Assembly (NCBI RefSeq): GCF_000321225.1
Contig: NW_004450276.1
Location: 652,300 to 716,299 of the forward strand
From: Odobenus rosmarus divergens
Lineage: Eukaryota > Chordata > Mammalia > Carnivora > Odobenidae
DNA: 64,000 nucleotides
Direction of reading: 5' to 3'
Made by a program: the position numbers and the translations under genes. Under the pieces are notes generated by a model, which ran no database searches, was not told where the DNA came from, and saw nothing but the letters and a program-made list of their open reading frames with translations. Position 1 is the first letter of the stretch. Each line of letters begins with the position of its first letter. This document shows positions 1 through 10,785 of this stretch, in pieces.

Positions 1-669
1 ACAATGGAATATTATGCAGCCATCAAAAGGAATGACATCTTGCCATTTGCAATGACATGGATGGAACTGGAGGGTATTATGCTGAGGGAAATAAGTCAAT
101 CAGAGAAAGACATGTATCAGATGACCTCAGTGATAGGAGGAATTCTTAATCTCAGGAAACAAACTGAGAGTTGCAGGAGTGGTGGGGGTTGGAAGCGATG
201 GGGTGGCTGGGTGATAGACTATCGTGAGCGCTGTGAATTGTGTAGGACTGTTGAATCACAGACCTGTACCTCTGAAACAAATAATACATTATATGTAAAA
301 AAAAAAAAAAAGAAGCTAGCAGGAAGGGAACTCCTACTGTTTTCCAGAGGGGCTGCACTAGTTTGCATTCCCACGCAAGAGGGTTCCTCTTTCTCCGCAT
401 ACTCACCAACATCTGTTGTTTTGTGTGTTGTGTGTGAAGGGGGAATCAGAGGGGGAGATGAACCATGAGAGACTATGGACTCTGAGAAACAAACTGAGGG
501 TTCTAGAGGGGAAGGGGGTAGGGGGATGGGTTAGCCTGGTGATGGTTACTAAGGAAGGCACGTATTGAATGGAGCACTGGGTGTTATATGCAAACAATGA
601 ATCATGGAACACTACTTCAAATACTAATGATGTAATGTATGGTGATTGACATAACATAATAATAAAAAA
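1..669 (+). mobile_element. Young carnivoran LINE-1, 3' end (5' part lies outside window)
   Basis: The first ~120 bases encode the end of L1 ORF2 (residues such as EYYAAIKRNDILPFA and WMELEGIMLREISQSEKD are readable). The 3' UTR follows, with an internal A-run at 298-311, a G-rich tract and the terminal motif GTGTTATATGCAAACAATGA near 580-600, ending at an A-rich tail near 661-669. The same 3' UTR occurs at 9158-9964 and after the N gap at 42918. Unlike those copies, this one carries about 105 bases of foreign antisense sequence at 329-434 (separate entry). No protein is expected from it. The 5' end and left TSD are outside the window. Confidence 0.9.
329..434 (-). repeat. Antisense L1 ORF2 patch inside the L1 3' UTR
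   Basis: This stretch breaks the 3' UTR between the AGGAAGGGA and TGAAGGGGG motifs that lie close together in the copy at 9158-9964. It matches 1604-1712 of the antisense L1 further right nearly base for base, apart from a short gap after GCATTCCCAC. It is therefore a piece of ORF2 in reverse orientation. The cause may be template switching during insertion or conversion from the nearby antisense L1; the sequence does not decide. Confidence 0.75.
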
Positions 670-734
670 AGGTGATATATATATATCATGTATATATACA
701 TCACAATTATATGTGATGTGTATACACATACACA
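670..734. repeat. AT-rich simple repeat with short palindromes
   Basis: Low-complexity TA/TG-rich sequence directly after the L1 A-tail. It contains short self-complementary stretches such as GATATATATATATC and ATGTATATATACAT. Probably an expanded tail or junction sequence. Confidence 0.7.
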
Positions 735-1056
735 AGAAAAAGAAAGCTGGAGTGGCTACATTAATATCAAAGTAGATTCCAGAATACAGTTTATTTTATG
801 GGAGAAAGAGCATCTTTTCATAAAGAGTAAAGGGTAAGGGATCATTCATTGGAAAGACATAGTAATCCTAAATGTTTAGTCCTCTAACAACAGCTTCACA
901 ACCCCTGAAGCAAAAACTGATAGAACTGCAAAATGAAATAGAGAAATTCATGATATAATTATATATTTTAATACCCCTCTCTCAATAATTGTTTCAATAA
1001 GTACTGTGTTGAACAAAAACACAGTAGATTTGAATACCACCATCTAATTTGACTTA
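735..1056 (+). mobile_element. Old LINE-1 ORF2 fragment, left part
   Basis: The sequence AAAGCTGGAGTGGCTACATT followed by decayed 'cctaacaacagcttcac' and 'agaaattcatgatataatta' resembles the ORF2 stretch upstream of the reverse transcriptase in old mammalian L1s. It stops at 1056, where an antisense younger L1 begins, and resumes at 3631. Heavily mutated and non-coding. Confidence 0.75.
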
Positions 1057-1299
1057 TCATTTTTTTCTTTAAATTTTTATCTAAATTCTAGTTAGTTAAC
1101 ATACAGTGCAATATTGGTTTCAGGAGTAGAGTTCAGTGATTCATCACTTACATACAACACCTAGTGTTCAGCACAAGTGTCCTCCATAATACCCATCACC
1201 CATCTAGCCCATCCCCCACCCACATCCCTCCATCAACCCTGTTTGTTCTCTATCTTTAAGAGTCTCTTATGGTTTGTTTCCCTCTCTCTCTTTCTCCCC

Positions 1300-3496
1300 T
1301 CATATAGTTATTTCACTTAGCATAATACACTCTAGTTCCATCCACACTGTTGCAAATGGCAAGATGTTATTCTTTTTGATGGCTGAGTAATATTCCTTCA
1401 TGTATATATACCACATCTTTACCCATTCATCAGTCAAAGGACATTTGGGCTCTTTCCATAGTTTGGCTATTGTTGATAATGCTTCTATGAACAACGGAGT
1501 TCATGTGCCCCTTTAAATCTGTATTTTTGTATCATTTGGGTAAATACTTAGTAGGGTTATTTCTGGATTATAAGGTAGATCTAGTTTTAAATTTTTGAGG
1601 AAACTCCATACTGTTTTCCAGAGGGGCTGCACTAGTTTGCATTCCCACCAAAAGTGCAAGAGGGTTCCTCTTTCTCCGCATCCTCACCAACATCTGTTGT
1701 TTTGTGTGTTGTTAATTTTAGCCATTCTGACAGGTGTGAGGTGTTATCATTGTAGTTTTGATTTGTATTTCCCTGATGATGAGTGATGTTGAACATCTTT
1801 TCATGTGTCTGTTACCCATCTGGATGTCTTCTTTGGAAAAGTGTCTATTCATATCTTCTGCCCATTTCTTAACTGGATTATTTGTTTTTTGGGTGTTGAG
1901 TTTAATAAGTTCTTTATATATTTTGGATACTAGCCCTTTATCTGATATGTCATTTGCAAATATCTTCTCCCATTCCATAGGCTGCCTTTTAGTTTTATTG
2001 ATTGTTTCCTTTGCTGTGCCGAAGTTTTCTATCTTGATGAAGTCCTAATAGTTCATTTTTTCCTTTGTTTCCCTTTCCTCTGGTGCCATGTCTAGTAAGA
2101 AGTTGCTATTGCCAAGGTCAAAGAGATTGCTGCGTATGTTCTTCTCAAGGATTTTGACAGTTTCCTGTCTCATATTTCGGTCTTCCAATGATTTTGAATT
2201 TATTTCTCTGTATGGTGTCAGAAAGTGGTCCATTTCCCAACATCATTTGCTGAAGAGACTATGTTTTTTCCATTGGATTTTCTTTCCTACTTTGTCAAAG
2301 ATTAGTTGACCATACAGTTGTGGATCCATTTCTGGGTTCTCTATTCTGTTCCATTGATCTATGTGTCTATTTTTGTGCTGATACCATACTGTCTTGATGA
2401 CTACAGCTTTGTAATATAGCTTGAAGTCTGGAATTGTAATACCTCCAGCTTTGCTTTGCTTTTCCAGAATTGCTTTAGCTATCGAGGTCTTTTGTGTAAA
2501 ATACAAATTTTAGGATTGTTTGTTCTAGCTCTGTGAAAAATGCTGGTGGTATTTTGATAGGAATTGCATTAAATGTTAGATTGCTTTGGCTACTATAGAC
2601 ATTTTAACAATGTTTGCTCTTCCAATCCATGAACATGGAATGTTTTTCCATTTCTTTGTGTCTTCTTCAATTTCTTCCATAAGTGTTCTATAGTTTTCAG
2701 AGTACAGCTCTTTTACCTCTTTGGTTAGGCTTATTCCTAGGCATCTTATGGTTTTGGGTGCAATTGTAAATGGGATTGATTCCTTGATTTCTTTTTCTGT
2801 TGTTTCATTATTGGTTTATGGAAAAGCAACAGATTTCTGTATATTGATTTATACCTTGTGACTTTGCTGAATTTGTGTATTAATTCCAGCAATTTTTTGG
2901 TGGAGTCTTTTGGGTTTTCTACATAGAGTATTGTCAACTACAAATAGTGAAAGTTTGACTTCTTCCTTGCTGATATGGATTCTTTTATTTTAAGATTTTT
3001 ATTTATTTATCTGAGAGAGAGAGTGAGACAGCACAAGCAGGGGGAACAGTAGAGGGAGAGGGAGAAGCAGGCTCCCCACCAAGCAGGGAGCTGATGCGGG
3101 GCTCCATCCCAGGACCCTGTGATCATGACCTGAGCTGACAGTCAATGCTTAACCATCTGAGCCACCCAGGCACCCCTGGATTCTTTTCATTTCTTTTTTT
3201 GTCTGGTTGCTGAGGTTAAGACTTCCAGTACTATGTTAAATAGTAATGATGAAAGTGGACATCCCCATCTTGTTCCTGACCATAGAGGAAAAGCTCTGTT
3301 TTTCCCCATTGAGGATGATGTTAGCTGTGGGTCTTTTGTATATGGCCTTTAAGATGTTGAGGTATGCTCCCTCTGTCCCTACTTTGTTGAGAGTTTTTAT
3401 CAAGAATAGATCCTGTATTTTGTCAAATGCTTTTTCTGCATCTTTTGAGAGGATCATATGATTCCTATCTTTTCTTTTATTAATGTGGTATATCAT
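1300..3496 (-). pseudogene. LINE-1 ORF2 (endonuclease/reverse transcriptase) remnant
   Basis: Intact ORF2 encodes an endonuclease and a reverse transcriptase that copy L1 and SINE RNA into the genome. Only the reverse-transcriptase and C-terminal part is present, in several frames. At 3236-3496 residues such as [11 protein letters not shown] and LNGEKQSF mark the polymerase region. 2243-2506 holds [18 protein letters not shown], and 1718-1978 holds [18 protein letters not shown]. Near 2931-2950 the catalytic FADD box reads FVVD followed by a 2-base deletion, so the first aspartate is lost. With frameshifts, stops and a SINE insertion it cannot encode an active enzyme. Confidence 0.88.
2987..3176 (-). 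mobile_element. SINEC (Can-SINE), antisense
   Basis: The complement of the tRNA-derived head lies at the right end (GGGGTGCCTGGGTGGCTCAG read on the minus strand) and the A/T-rich tail at the left. The flanks are a perfect 11-bp TSD, TGGATTCTTTT, at 2976-2986 and 3177-3187. It sits inside the antisense L1, so it is younger than that copy. Confidence 0.95.
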
Positions 3497-3630
3497 TTTG
3501 ATTGATTTGCAAATATTAAATCACCCTGCAGCCCAGGAATAAATCCCACTTGATCATGGCGAATGATTTTTTTAATGTACTGTTGGATTCAATTTGCTAG
3601 TATCTTGTTGAGACCTACTAACTTGAGTTA

Positions 3631-3725
3631 ATTGACATTTAAGAGTAGTCTATGCAAACGCAGCATAACACATATTCTTCTTGAGTGACACAGAACATTT
3701 ACCAAAACTGGATACATATCTCATT
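3631..3725 (+). mobile_element. Old LINE-1 ORF2 fragment, right part
   Basis: ATTGACATTTAAGAGTAGTC and the following 'cacatattcttcttgagtg' continue the ORF2 alignment that broke off at 1056. It fades into unique sequence after about 3725. Confidence 0.7.
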
Positions 3726-4184
3726 TCTATCACTCCAAGCAAGAGCATTGATCTATATGGTACCCTCCCCACTCTGGCTAATGGGGAGCCACATAACTTC
3801 TTATGTGTTCTTTTATTTTTTTTTAATTTCATAGATAAAAACAAATACAACCACAAAGTTCTTTAAACAGTTACAATCACAAAGTTCCCATTCTGTTAAA
3901 AAAAAGTCTGTAGTCCAGAGCAAACCTATAGATAAGTCCACACATCTTATTCTCCTTGTCTGCTTTGTTTGGTCAGCCAACAAAACTGAACTCTGCTTCT
4001 TCACTCTAAAGTGTGGGACAGTCACTCTTAAATCATTAACTTCCTCTAAGTTAAACTCTGAGTTTGCCCTTAATTGCTATGCTTGAGGAATTTTCAGTAT
4101 TCAGTACTATGGAGTTCCAATAGTCACCATCCATTTGAAATAATCACATTTAACACCATCAAATTAGTGAAAATACCATCTAGA
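3726..4184. other. No recognisable feature
   Basis: AT-rich non-coding DNA. I recognise no repeat family and no credible reading frame. Confidence 0.6.
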
Positions 4185-4185
4185 T

Positions 4186-4301
4186 GTAGAGTTGCCAGAT
4201 TTAGGAAATAAGAATACAGAACAGATGCCCAGTTACATGTGAATTTCAGATAAACAGTAAGTAATTTTTTAGTGTAGGTATGTCCCAAATATTGCATGGG
4301 G
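4186..4301 (+). mobile_element. Half of a palindromic DNA-transposon MITE (MER53-like)
   Basis: GTTGCCAGATTTAGGAAATA starts a stretch that resembles one arm of an ancient mammalian palindromic MITE, with 'atttcagataaacagtaagt' and 'aattttttagtgtaggtatg' following. It runs to the central motif CCCAAATATTGCATGGG near 4286-4302. The second arm, which should mirror the first, is missing. The family name is from memory; the half-palindrome is visible in the sequence. Confidence 0.6.
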
Positions 4302-6070
4302 CCTATTATTTCGATGATCACTTGGAAACAGCAGTTGAGGGCCACATGGTAAATTCTTAGGGTGGAGATTAGAAGGCCATAGTGCCTATATGTGTCAGGG
4401 AAATGAGTAACTAAGGGATCTAAAACAAAACCAACAGGACAGAAGGATGATCAGAAGCACAGAATCAGAGCCACCAATATGTGACACAGGAATAACCTCT
4501 GTGACTTTCCACAAAAGCAAAAGGTGGCCATTTGGCCCCAGCGTGAACACTGGTACAATTAGCCAGAGTGCAGCCCTTAAAGCCTACAATCTACAGTGCT
4601 GTATTTGTCTTGAATCTTTCTTATGCTTTTACATGCATTAATTAAAATAATGCTGTTACTGCTATTTTTATGGATGTATATTGCTCTGAGTTTCAAAATG
4701 AAAGCTTTAATCTATAATCACACACCAAGGCTCTTGAGCAAAGGATACAGTCTTTATTCATAAAACCATTCCCTCAAGTAACCACTCTGCATGGGTTAGA
4801 TTAAGGGAGAGAGGAAAAAGGAGGGGGACAAAGGAGGAGGAAGCAAGTGAGGAAATATGAATAAAATTGCTTTTGCTAATAATGAACTCGTAGTTCTAGG
4901 AGGCAAGGAAAATGGATATGCTTTAAGAATTCCTCGGGGCTAAAGCAATCGTTATTTTTACATTTTCAACCTCTAATTTGAGATCTTTCTTATAAAAAGA
5001 ATAAAGCCGTGCAGTCTTAGAATAGTAGTAGGCTTATATAGCATTGAACACACTACATTGACTGCAACAACGAAACCTTTTGAAAACAGAGACATCAAAA
5101 CACCATTTGGTCCTCTATCTTCAGACGGGACTGTTCCAATATCACTCAGGCCAAAGAGAATTGATTCTAATTTGGGGGGAGGGACAGGAAAAACTCTTAG
5201 GTGAACAAGATCGTACATATTCACTTAATTATTTTAGTCTTTCCTACCAAAAGAGTCAGGAAGTTTTTTTCTCATAACTCACCCCAATAACTCCTATTGT
5301 AGTTCAGGTTGACATCCTTTGAGATCTATTAATATATTCATTCCCTGGAGAGAAAGAACAGCTCGTTACTATCTTCTGGACAGTCCTCATTCAGGCACTG
5401 AAAAATCCTAACTAAATAATTCCATCAGCCTTCTCCTAGATTTAATTATTTCAGGTCTTGTAACCTTTGTTATTAAGTCCTATTTTTCAAGGCTTTGTTC
5501 ATTTTTAATCATTAGTTACACCGTTGCATAAAGATCAGTGCATAAACCCTTTGAAAAAGTGAAAAATTCAAATAATTCATTCCAACAAATGAAATGCTAA
5601 TGCTGTTGCTATGTAGCAACGCTAGGTTCATTAGATGCCTTTGCTCGGCATACCATCTGCAGATCTCCTTCTTTTATCCCACCAGCCTTGGAACATTTTA
5701 AAGGGTGGAATGTGTCATAACCCATTTATTTTGACTAAATACCAAATCACATCTCTGTTTTCTATAAGACAAAATGAAGCTTGTCACACTTGGACTAATA
5801 GTTCTTAATGAGGATTATGTTCTTTATCATTATTTTTTAACATTCTCCTAAGAGAGACATTTTCAATTTGAGTAATTGTTTAATTAATGGCTATAAAGCA
5901 ATTTGATGAAACACAAATAGCATGTAGCACAAATTCTAAATAACTACGATGTTATTTTGAGCCAAATGGGCTGAATTTTCATTGCATGAGGCATGTCAAT
6001 AAAATGATTTCTTGTAAGCCTCAACAAGACTCTGGGCAAACTTATGAAATAAAGTAAGCAAGTGAATGTC
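4302..6070. other. Unique non-coding DNA
   Basis: No interspersed repeat is recognised over about 1.7 kb. 4800-4860 is purine-rich. The part from about 5500 to 6060 is AT-rich and contains many TAATTA/ATTA-type motifs and a 6+6 palindrome at 5605-5620, a composition often seen in conserved regulatory DNA. Conservation cannot be judged from one sequence. Confidence 0.45.
5605..5620. promoter_or_regulatory. X-box-like palindrome (weak candidate)
   Basis: GTTGCT-ATGT-AGCAAC has perfect 6-base inverted half-sites. RFX factors bind GTTGCC/GGCAAC-type half-sites, usually with a spacer of up to 3 bases. The spacer here is 4, so this is only a weak match and could be chance. Confidence 0.2.
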
Positions 6071-6083
6071 CTATTAGACTCAC

Positions 6084-6104
6084 ATTATTATTATTATTAT
6101 TATT
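6084..6104. repeat. (ATT)n microsatellite
   Basis: Seven ATT units in a row. Confidence 0.9.
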
Positions 6105-7024
6105 TTACCTGTGTCTTCTCTCCTCACCTTCTGAACCGTGCCCTCCAACCCATTATAGGCACTCAAAGCTCTTCTGCCCCTTCTGAGTGACAGGACTGCT
6201 CCAACTGCACACTCTATCACTACCCTATCATCACCCCATGCCTGACATAGCCCATTCTGGGTCAGTGACCCAGATATTTGCCAAATCTACCCCTCCTCTA
6301 ATTTATTTGCCAAAGACTCTTCTCTGCTCAATTTTGTATAACTAGTCCAATAAATTTACCTGCTCTAGTGACAAAAAAAAAAATCTCTAAAAGAAAAAAC
6401 TACAGACTGAGAAAATAATGTCAATGAGGGAAGCATCCCTTAACCATTAATAGAAACATTTGGGGCCATGCTTTTCTAACTCAACTCATGAATACACAAA
6501 TTTTTCTGTATGTCCATATTTTCCATTGTTTCATCATACACTCCAGATATTACTCTAGCATTTTTTCAGAGTGGACTTACACACAGATAGACAAATTTCT
6601 TCTTCCTTTTGCTGGATGTACTGTATTGTTGATTCATTAACACTGAACTCACAGCCAACACACCAACTCATGCCTGAATAAAGTATATCTAACAAACATT
6701 TTTCTTTGTAAGGTATATCACAACCTTCTTACACTTAGGAACACTAGATAGCACTACAGCATTATACTTAGTGGCCATTTTAAACAGCAAAATCACCAAA
6801 AAAACACACACACATTTTTGTTCTTGAGAACACACGGGCACAAAAATATGGAAATATTTGGCACTCAATGGACCATGAAAAGAATACTTGTTTATAGTAG
6901 GAGAGCTGAAAAAGGAAGGTAGAGTGTTGCCTGGCTCAACCTCAGCTGGAGGGGAATGGGTGCATTAGGCAACTCACATTATTTGTAGCTCTGTGGTCTC
7001 AAAACCTCACAAGCACTGATTTTG
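6105..7024. other. Unique non-coding DNA
   Basis: A C/T-rich stretch (6110-6360) followed by AT-rich DNA. No repeat family or gene is recognised. Confidence 0.5.
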
Positions 7025-7185
7025 GGGTAATATGCATCAAAAAGAATAAAATATTTAGACATAGTTTAACCAAGAAGGTAATGGATCTACATACCAAAAA
7101 CTATCAAACATTGGTGAGAGAAATTAAAGCAGACAAATATATGGGAAGATATTCAGTGCTCATGGACTAACAGACAATACTGTTA

Positions 7186-7401
7186 GGGCACCTGGGTGGC
7201 TCAGTCAGTTGAGCATCCAGTTTTTGATTTTGGCTCAGGTCATGACCTCAGCGTCCTGAGATGGAGCCCTGTGTCAGGCTCCCCACTCAGTGGGGAGTCT
7301 GCTTGAGGATTCTCTCTCCCTCTCCATCTGCCCCTCCTGCTGCTCACATTCTCTCTTTCTCTCTCTCTCTCTCAAGTAAATAAATAAATCTTTTTAAAAA
7401 A
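7186..7401 (+). mobile_element. SINEC, sense
   Basis: The head GGGCACCTGGGTGGCTCAGT is followed by a TC-rich tract and a TAAATAAATAAATC tail. The flanks GACAATACTGTTA (7173-7185) and GATAATATTCTTA (7402-7414) form a 13-bp TSD with three mismatches, indicating an older copy. The L1 alignment continues directly on both sides. Confidence 0.93.
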
Positions 7402-8276
7402 GATAATATTCTTAAAATGTCCATACTACCCAAAAAATTCTACAGATTCAACACAATCTCTATCCCAATCCCAATGGCATTTTTCACAGAAATAGAAAAA
7501 ACAATCTTAAAGCAATCTTGAGCAAGAAGAAGAGAACTCGATTTCATATTATATCACAAAGCTAAAGCAATCAAAACAATGTGGTACTGGTATGCAGACA
7601 TATAGACAGATGAAACAGAATAGAAAGCCTAGAAATAAACATATACATAGATGGTCAATTAATTTTTGACAAGGGTGCCAAGAATGCACAATGGAGATAA
7701 GATAGTCTTCTCAACAAATGGTGCTGGGGAAACTGGATTCCAGATGCAAAAGAAAGAAACTGGACTTTTACTTTACACCATACAAAAGAAATCAATTCAA
7801 AATGGGTCAAAGACTTGAACTAAAGACCTGAAACCATAAAACTAGATGAAAACATAGGAGAAATCTCCATGACAGTTGTGTTAGCAATGGATGTGGCACC
7901 AAAGCACAGAAAACAAAAGCAAAATAAACAAGTAGGATTACCTCAAAATAAAAAGCCTCTGTACATGAGAAGAAACAATCAACAAAATGAAATGGCAACA
8001 TGCAAAATTGGGGAAAATATTTGCAAACCACATATCTGACAAAAGGTTAATATTCAAAATATACAAGGAACTCATATGACTCTAGCAAGAAAACCCAAAT
8101 AATCTGATTAAAAATGGGCAAAGGATCCAAACAGACATTTCTCAAAAGATATACAAAGGGCAACAAGTGCATGAAAAGATACTCAACATCAGTAATCATC
8201 AGATAACTGTAAATCAAAATCACAGTGTTATATTACCTCATACCTATTAAGGTGGCCATTATTAAAAGAAAAAGAT

Positions 8277-8477
8277 GGGGCTCCTGGGTGGCTCAGTCAT
8301 TAAGCATCTGCCTTCAGTTCAGGTCATGATCCTAGGGTCCTGGGATCAAGCCCCACATCCGGCTCCCTGCTCAGTGGGAAGCCTACTTCTCCCTCTCTCA
8401 CTCCCTTTGCTTATGTTCCCTCTCTCGCTGTGTCTCTCTCTGTCAAATAAATAAATAAAATCTTAAAAAAAAAAAAA
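8277..8477 (+). mobile_element. SINEC, sense, followed by (GA)n
   Basis: The head GGGGCTCCTGGGTGGCTCAG and a tail with AAATAAATAAATAAAATCTT plus poly-A are clear. A short GAGAGAGAGAGA run at 8479-8490 follows, probably tail-derived. The TSD is purine-rich and not sharply defined. It interrupts the same old L1. Confidence 0.92.
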
Positions 8478-9157
8478 GGAGAGAGAGAGATAACAAGTGT
8501 TAGCAAGGAAGTAGGGAAAAGGAAGTTCTTACACATTGATGGTAGGAATGTAAATTGGTACAGCCATTATAGAAAACACTAGGGAGTTTCCTCAAAAAGT
8601 TGAAAATACAACAACAATATGAACCAGCAACCCCACTCCTGGGTATATATCCAAAGGAACTTAAATCAGGATCTCTAAGAGATATCTGCAGTACTATGTT
8701 TATTGCAACATTATTTATAATAGCCAAGATAGAGAAATAGCCTAAGTGTCCATAAATGAATGAATGGATAAAGAAATTTTGGTATATACATACAACAAAA
8801 TATTACTGAGCCTTAAAAAAAAGAAGGAAATCCTGCCATTTGCAACAACATGAATGGACCTGGAGGACATTATATTCTGCGAAATAAGACAGACAGAAAG
8901 ACAAATTCTGTATGATCTCACTTTTATACAGAATCTAAAATCAACACTCATAGAAGAAGAGAGCAGAATGATGGTTGCCAGGGGCTGGGGAAATGAGGAG
9001 GTGATGGATAAAAGGCAGAAGGTTTCAGTGCTACAAGATAAGTAAGTTCTGGAGATTTACTATACACCACAGTGCTAACAGCTAACAGTCCTGTACTGTA
9101 TACTTAAAACTGCTAAGAAGGCATACCCTGCCTTGCATAAAAATAACAAGGCAACAG

Positions 9158-9964
9158 CTCTGGAAAACAGTATGGAGGTTCCTCAAAAAGTTGAAAATAG
9201 AGCTACCCTACCACCCAGCAACTGCACTACTGGGTATTTACTCCAAAGATACAAATGTAGGGATCCGAAGGGGTACGTGCACCCCGATGTTCATAGCAGC
9301 AATGTCCACAATAACCAAACTATGGAAAGAGCCAAGATGTCCATCAACAGATGAATGGATAAAGAAGAGGTGGTATATTTACACAATGGAATATTATGCA
9401 GCCATCAAAAGGAATGAGATCTTGCCATTTGCAACGACATGGATGGAACTGGAGGGTATTATGCTGAGCGAAATAAGTCAATCAGAGAAAGACAAGTATC
9501 ATATGATCTCACTGATATGAGGAATTCTTAATCTCAGGAAACAAATTGAGGGTTGCTGCAGTGGTGGGGGGTGGGAGGGATGGGGTGGTTGGGTGATAGA
9601 CATTGGGAGGGATATGGGCTGTGGTCAGCACTGTGAATTGTGTAGGACTGATGAATCACAGACCTGTACCTCTGAAACAAATAATACATTATATTTAAAA
9701 AAAAAAGAAGATAGGAGGAAGGGAAAAATGAAGGGGGGGAATTGGAGGGGGAGATGAACCATGAGAGACTATGGACTCTGAGAAACAAATTGAGGGTTCT
9801 TGGGGGGGATGGGTTAGCCTGGTGATGGGTATTAAAGACGGCACGTTCTGCATAGAGCACTGGGTGTTATACGCAAACAATGACTCATGGAACACTACAT
9901 CAAAAACTAATGATGTAATGTATGGTGATTAACATAACATAATAAAATAAAATTTAAAAAAACA
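9158..9964 (+). mobile_element. Carnivoran LINE-1, 5'-truncated, sense
   Basis: It starts inside the end of ORF2 (residues EYYAAIKRNEILPFATTWME at 9389-9448), then the 3' UTR with an internal A-run near 9697-9706 and the terminal ACTGGGTGTTATACGCAAAC motif, ending in an A-rich tail. A 16-bp TSD with two mismatches (AATAACAAGGCAACAG 9142-9157; AATAAGAAGGCAACGG 9965-9980) flanks it. It landed in the 3' UTR of the older L1. Confidence 0.93.
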
Positions 9965-10206
9965 AATAAGAAGGCAACGGTAACTATAATGAGGGTAGGA
10001 AGAAACTTTGGGGGATGATGGATATGTTTCTGTCCCAGATGACAGTGATGGTTTCACAGGTGTATACTTGTCCCCAAACTCATCTAGGTATATGCAGTAA
10101 TATGAACAGCTTTTTATACATTAATCATACCTCAAAACTGGTTTCAAAACACAAATTAGTGAGTACACAAATTTGGAAGTTGAGAATCCATGAATAATGA
10201 GGATTG

Positions 10207-10355
10207 ACTATCTTATCTTCATTGTACAGATGTGGAAACAGAGTTAAACATGTAAATAATTTGCTTAAGGTTACCTAGCCAGGAAAAAAGTGGAAGTCCA
10301 TTTCTAAAACTTTCTGGATCCAAATCCTATAAGCTATTATGCCACAATGCCTTCC
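10207..10355 (-). mobile_element. MIR SINE, antisense
   Basis: Decayed MIR core in reverse: CAGATGTGGAAACAGAGTTA, then 'ttgcttaaggttacctagcc'. MIR is an ancient mammalian tRNA-derived SINE; no TSD survives. Confidence 0.75.
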
Positions 10356-10574
10356 ATATGGGTTTCATCATTGTTACACTGTCCTATTGCATGACATCCT
10401 TTGTCTGGTCTTGGTGAAAAGTAAAAACAAGCATGGGATATCCCCAAGCTTTATATATCACAGAACACTAATCTCGTCACTTAGAGATATATTCTAACCC
10501 CGTTTCTTCTCTGTGACAGAGGAAACCTGTCTTCTGATGAATGCACATTCCTGACAGTAAGTTCAGAGCTGGTG

Positions 10575-10785
10575 TTGCAATGAATTAAGGGTTTCGGAGT
10601 CACACATTTGATTTTTAAATTGGCTTTTCTCACACTAGTTATGTGAACCTAAAGATCTCATGTATCCTCAGAACAGGAATTGTAATGTTGATTTTATAGG
10701 ATTATCCTGAAGATTAAATCAGATAGCTAGTGTAAGGAATCTAGCTCATAGTAAGTGCTTGAAAATTCGCATGTATTACTCTTCA
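10575..10785 (+). mobile_element. MIR SINE, sense
   Basis: GTTATGTGAACCTAAAGATC and 'gattatcctgaagattaaat', then CATAGTAAGTGCTTGAAAAT, follow the order of the MIR core and 3' part. Confidence 0.7.

Larger units (their letters stand above)
1057..3617 (-). mobile_element. Carnivoran LINE-1, 5'-truncated, antisense
   Basis: A T-rich start (complement of the A-tail) is followed by the complement of the 3' UTR and then ORF2 running leftward. The element ends within the reverse-transcriptase region near 3612. An imperfect 13-bp TSD (CTAATTTGACTTA at 1044-1056, CTAACTTGAGTTA at 3618-3630) brackets it. The host is an older sense L1 that continues on both sides. A SINEC sits inside at 2987-3176. About 2.4 kb of L1 remains of a normal ~6 kb. 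Confidence 0.9.
7025..10155 (+). mobile_element. Old LINE-1 (ORF2 C-terminal half and 3' UTR), hosting three later insertions
   Basis: The L1 alignment begins near 7029 ('aaaagaataaaatatttagacata') and runs through ORF2. Readable landmarks include ATGGTCAATTAATTTTTGAC (7651-7670) and AAATGGTGCTGGGGAAACTG (7718-7737). The 3' UTR follows, ending near 10155 with a decayed ATTAATCATACCTCAA motif. SINECs at 7186-7401 and 8277-8477 and a younger L1 at 9158-9964 interrupt it. Many stops in all frames show that it is long dead. Confidence 0.85.

Noticed and set aside
4..468. 154-codon open frame
   Set aside because: It joins the end of L1 ORF2, 3' UTR, an A-run and an antisense patch. Not a gene.
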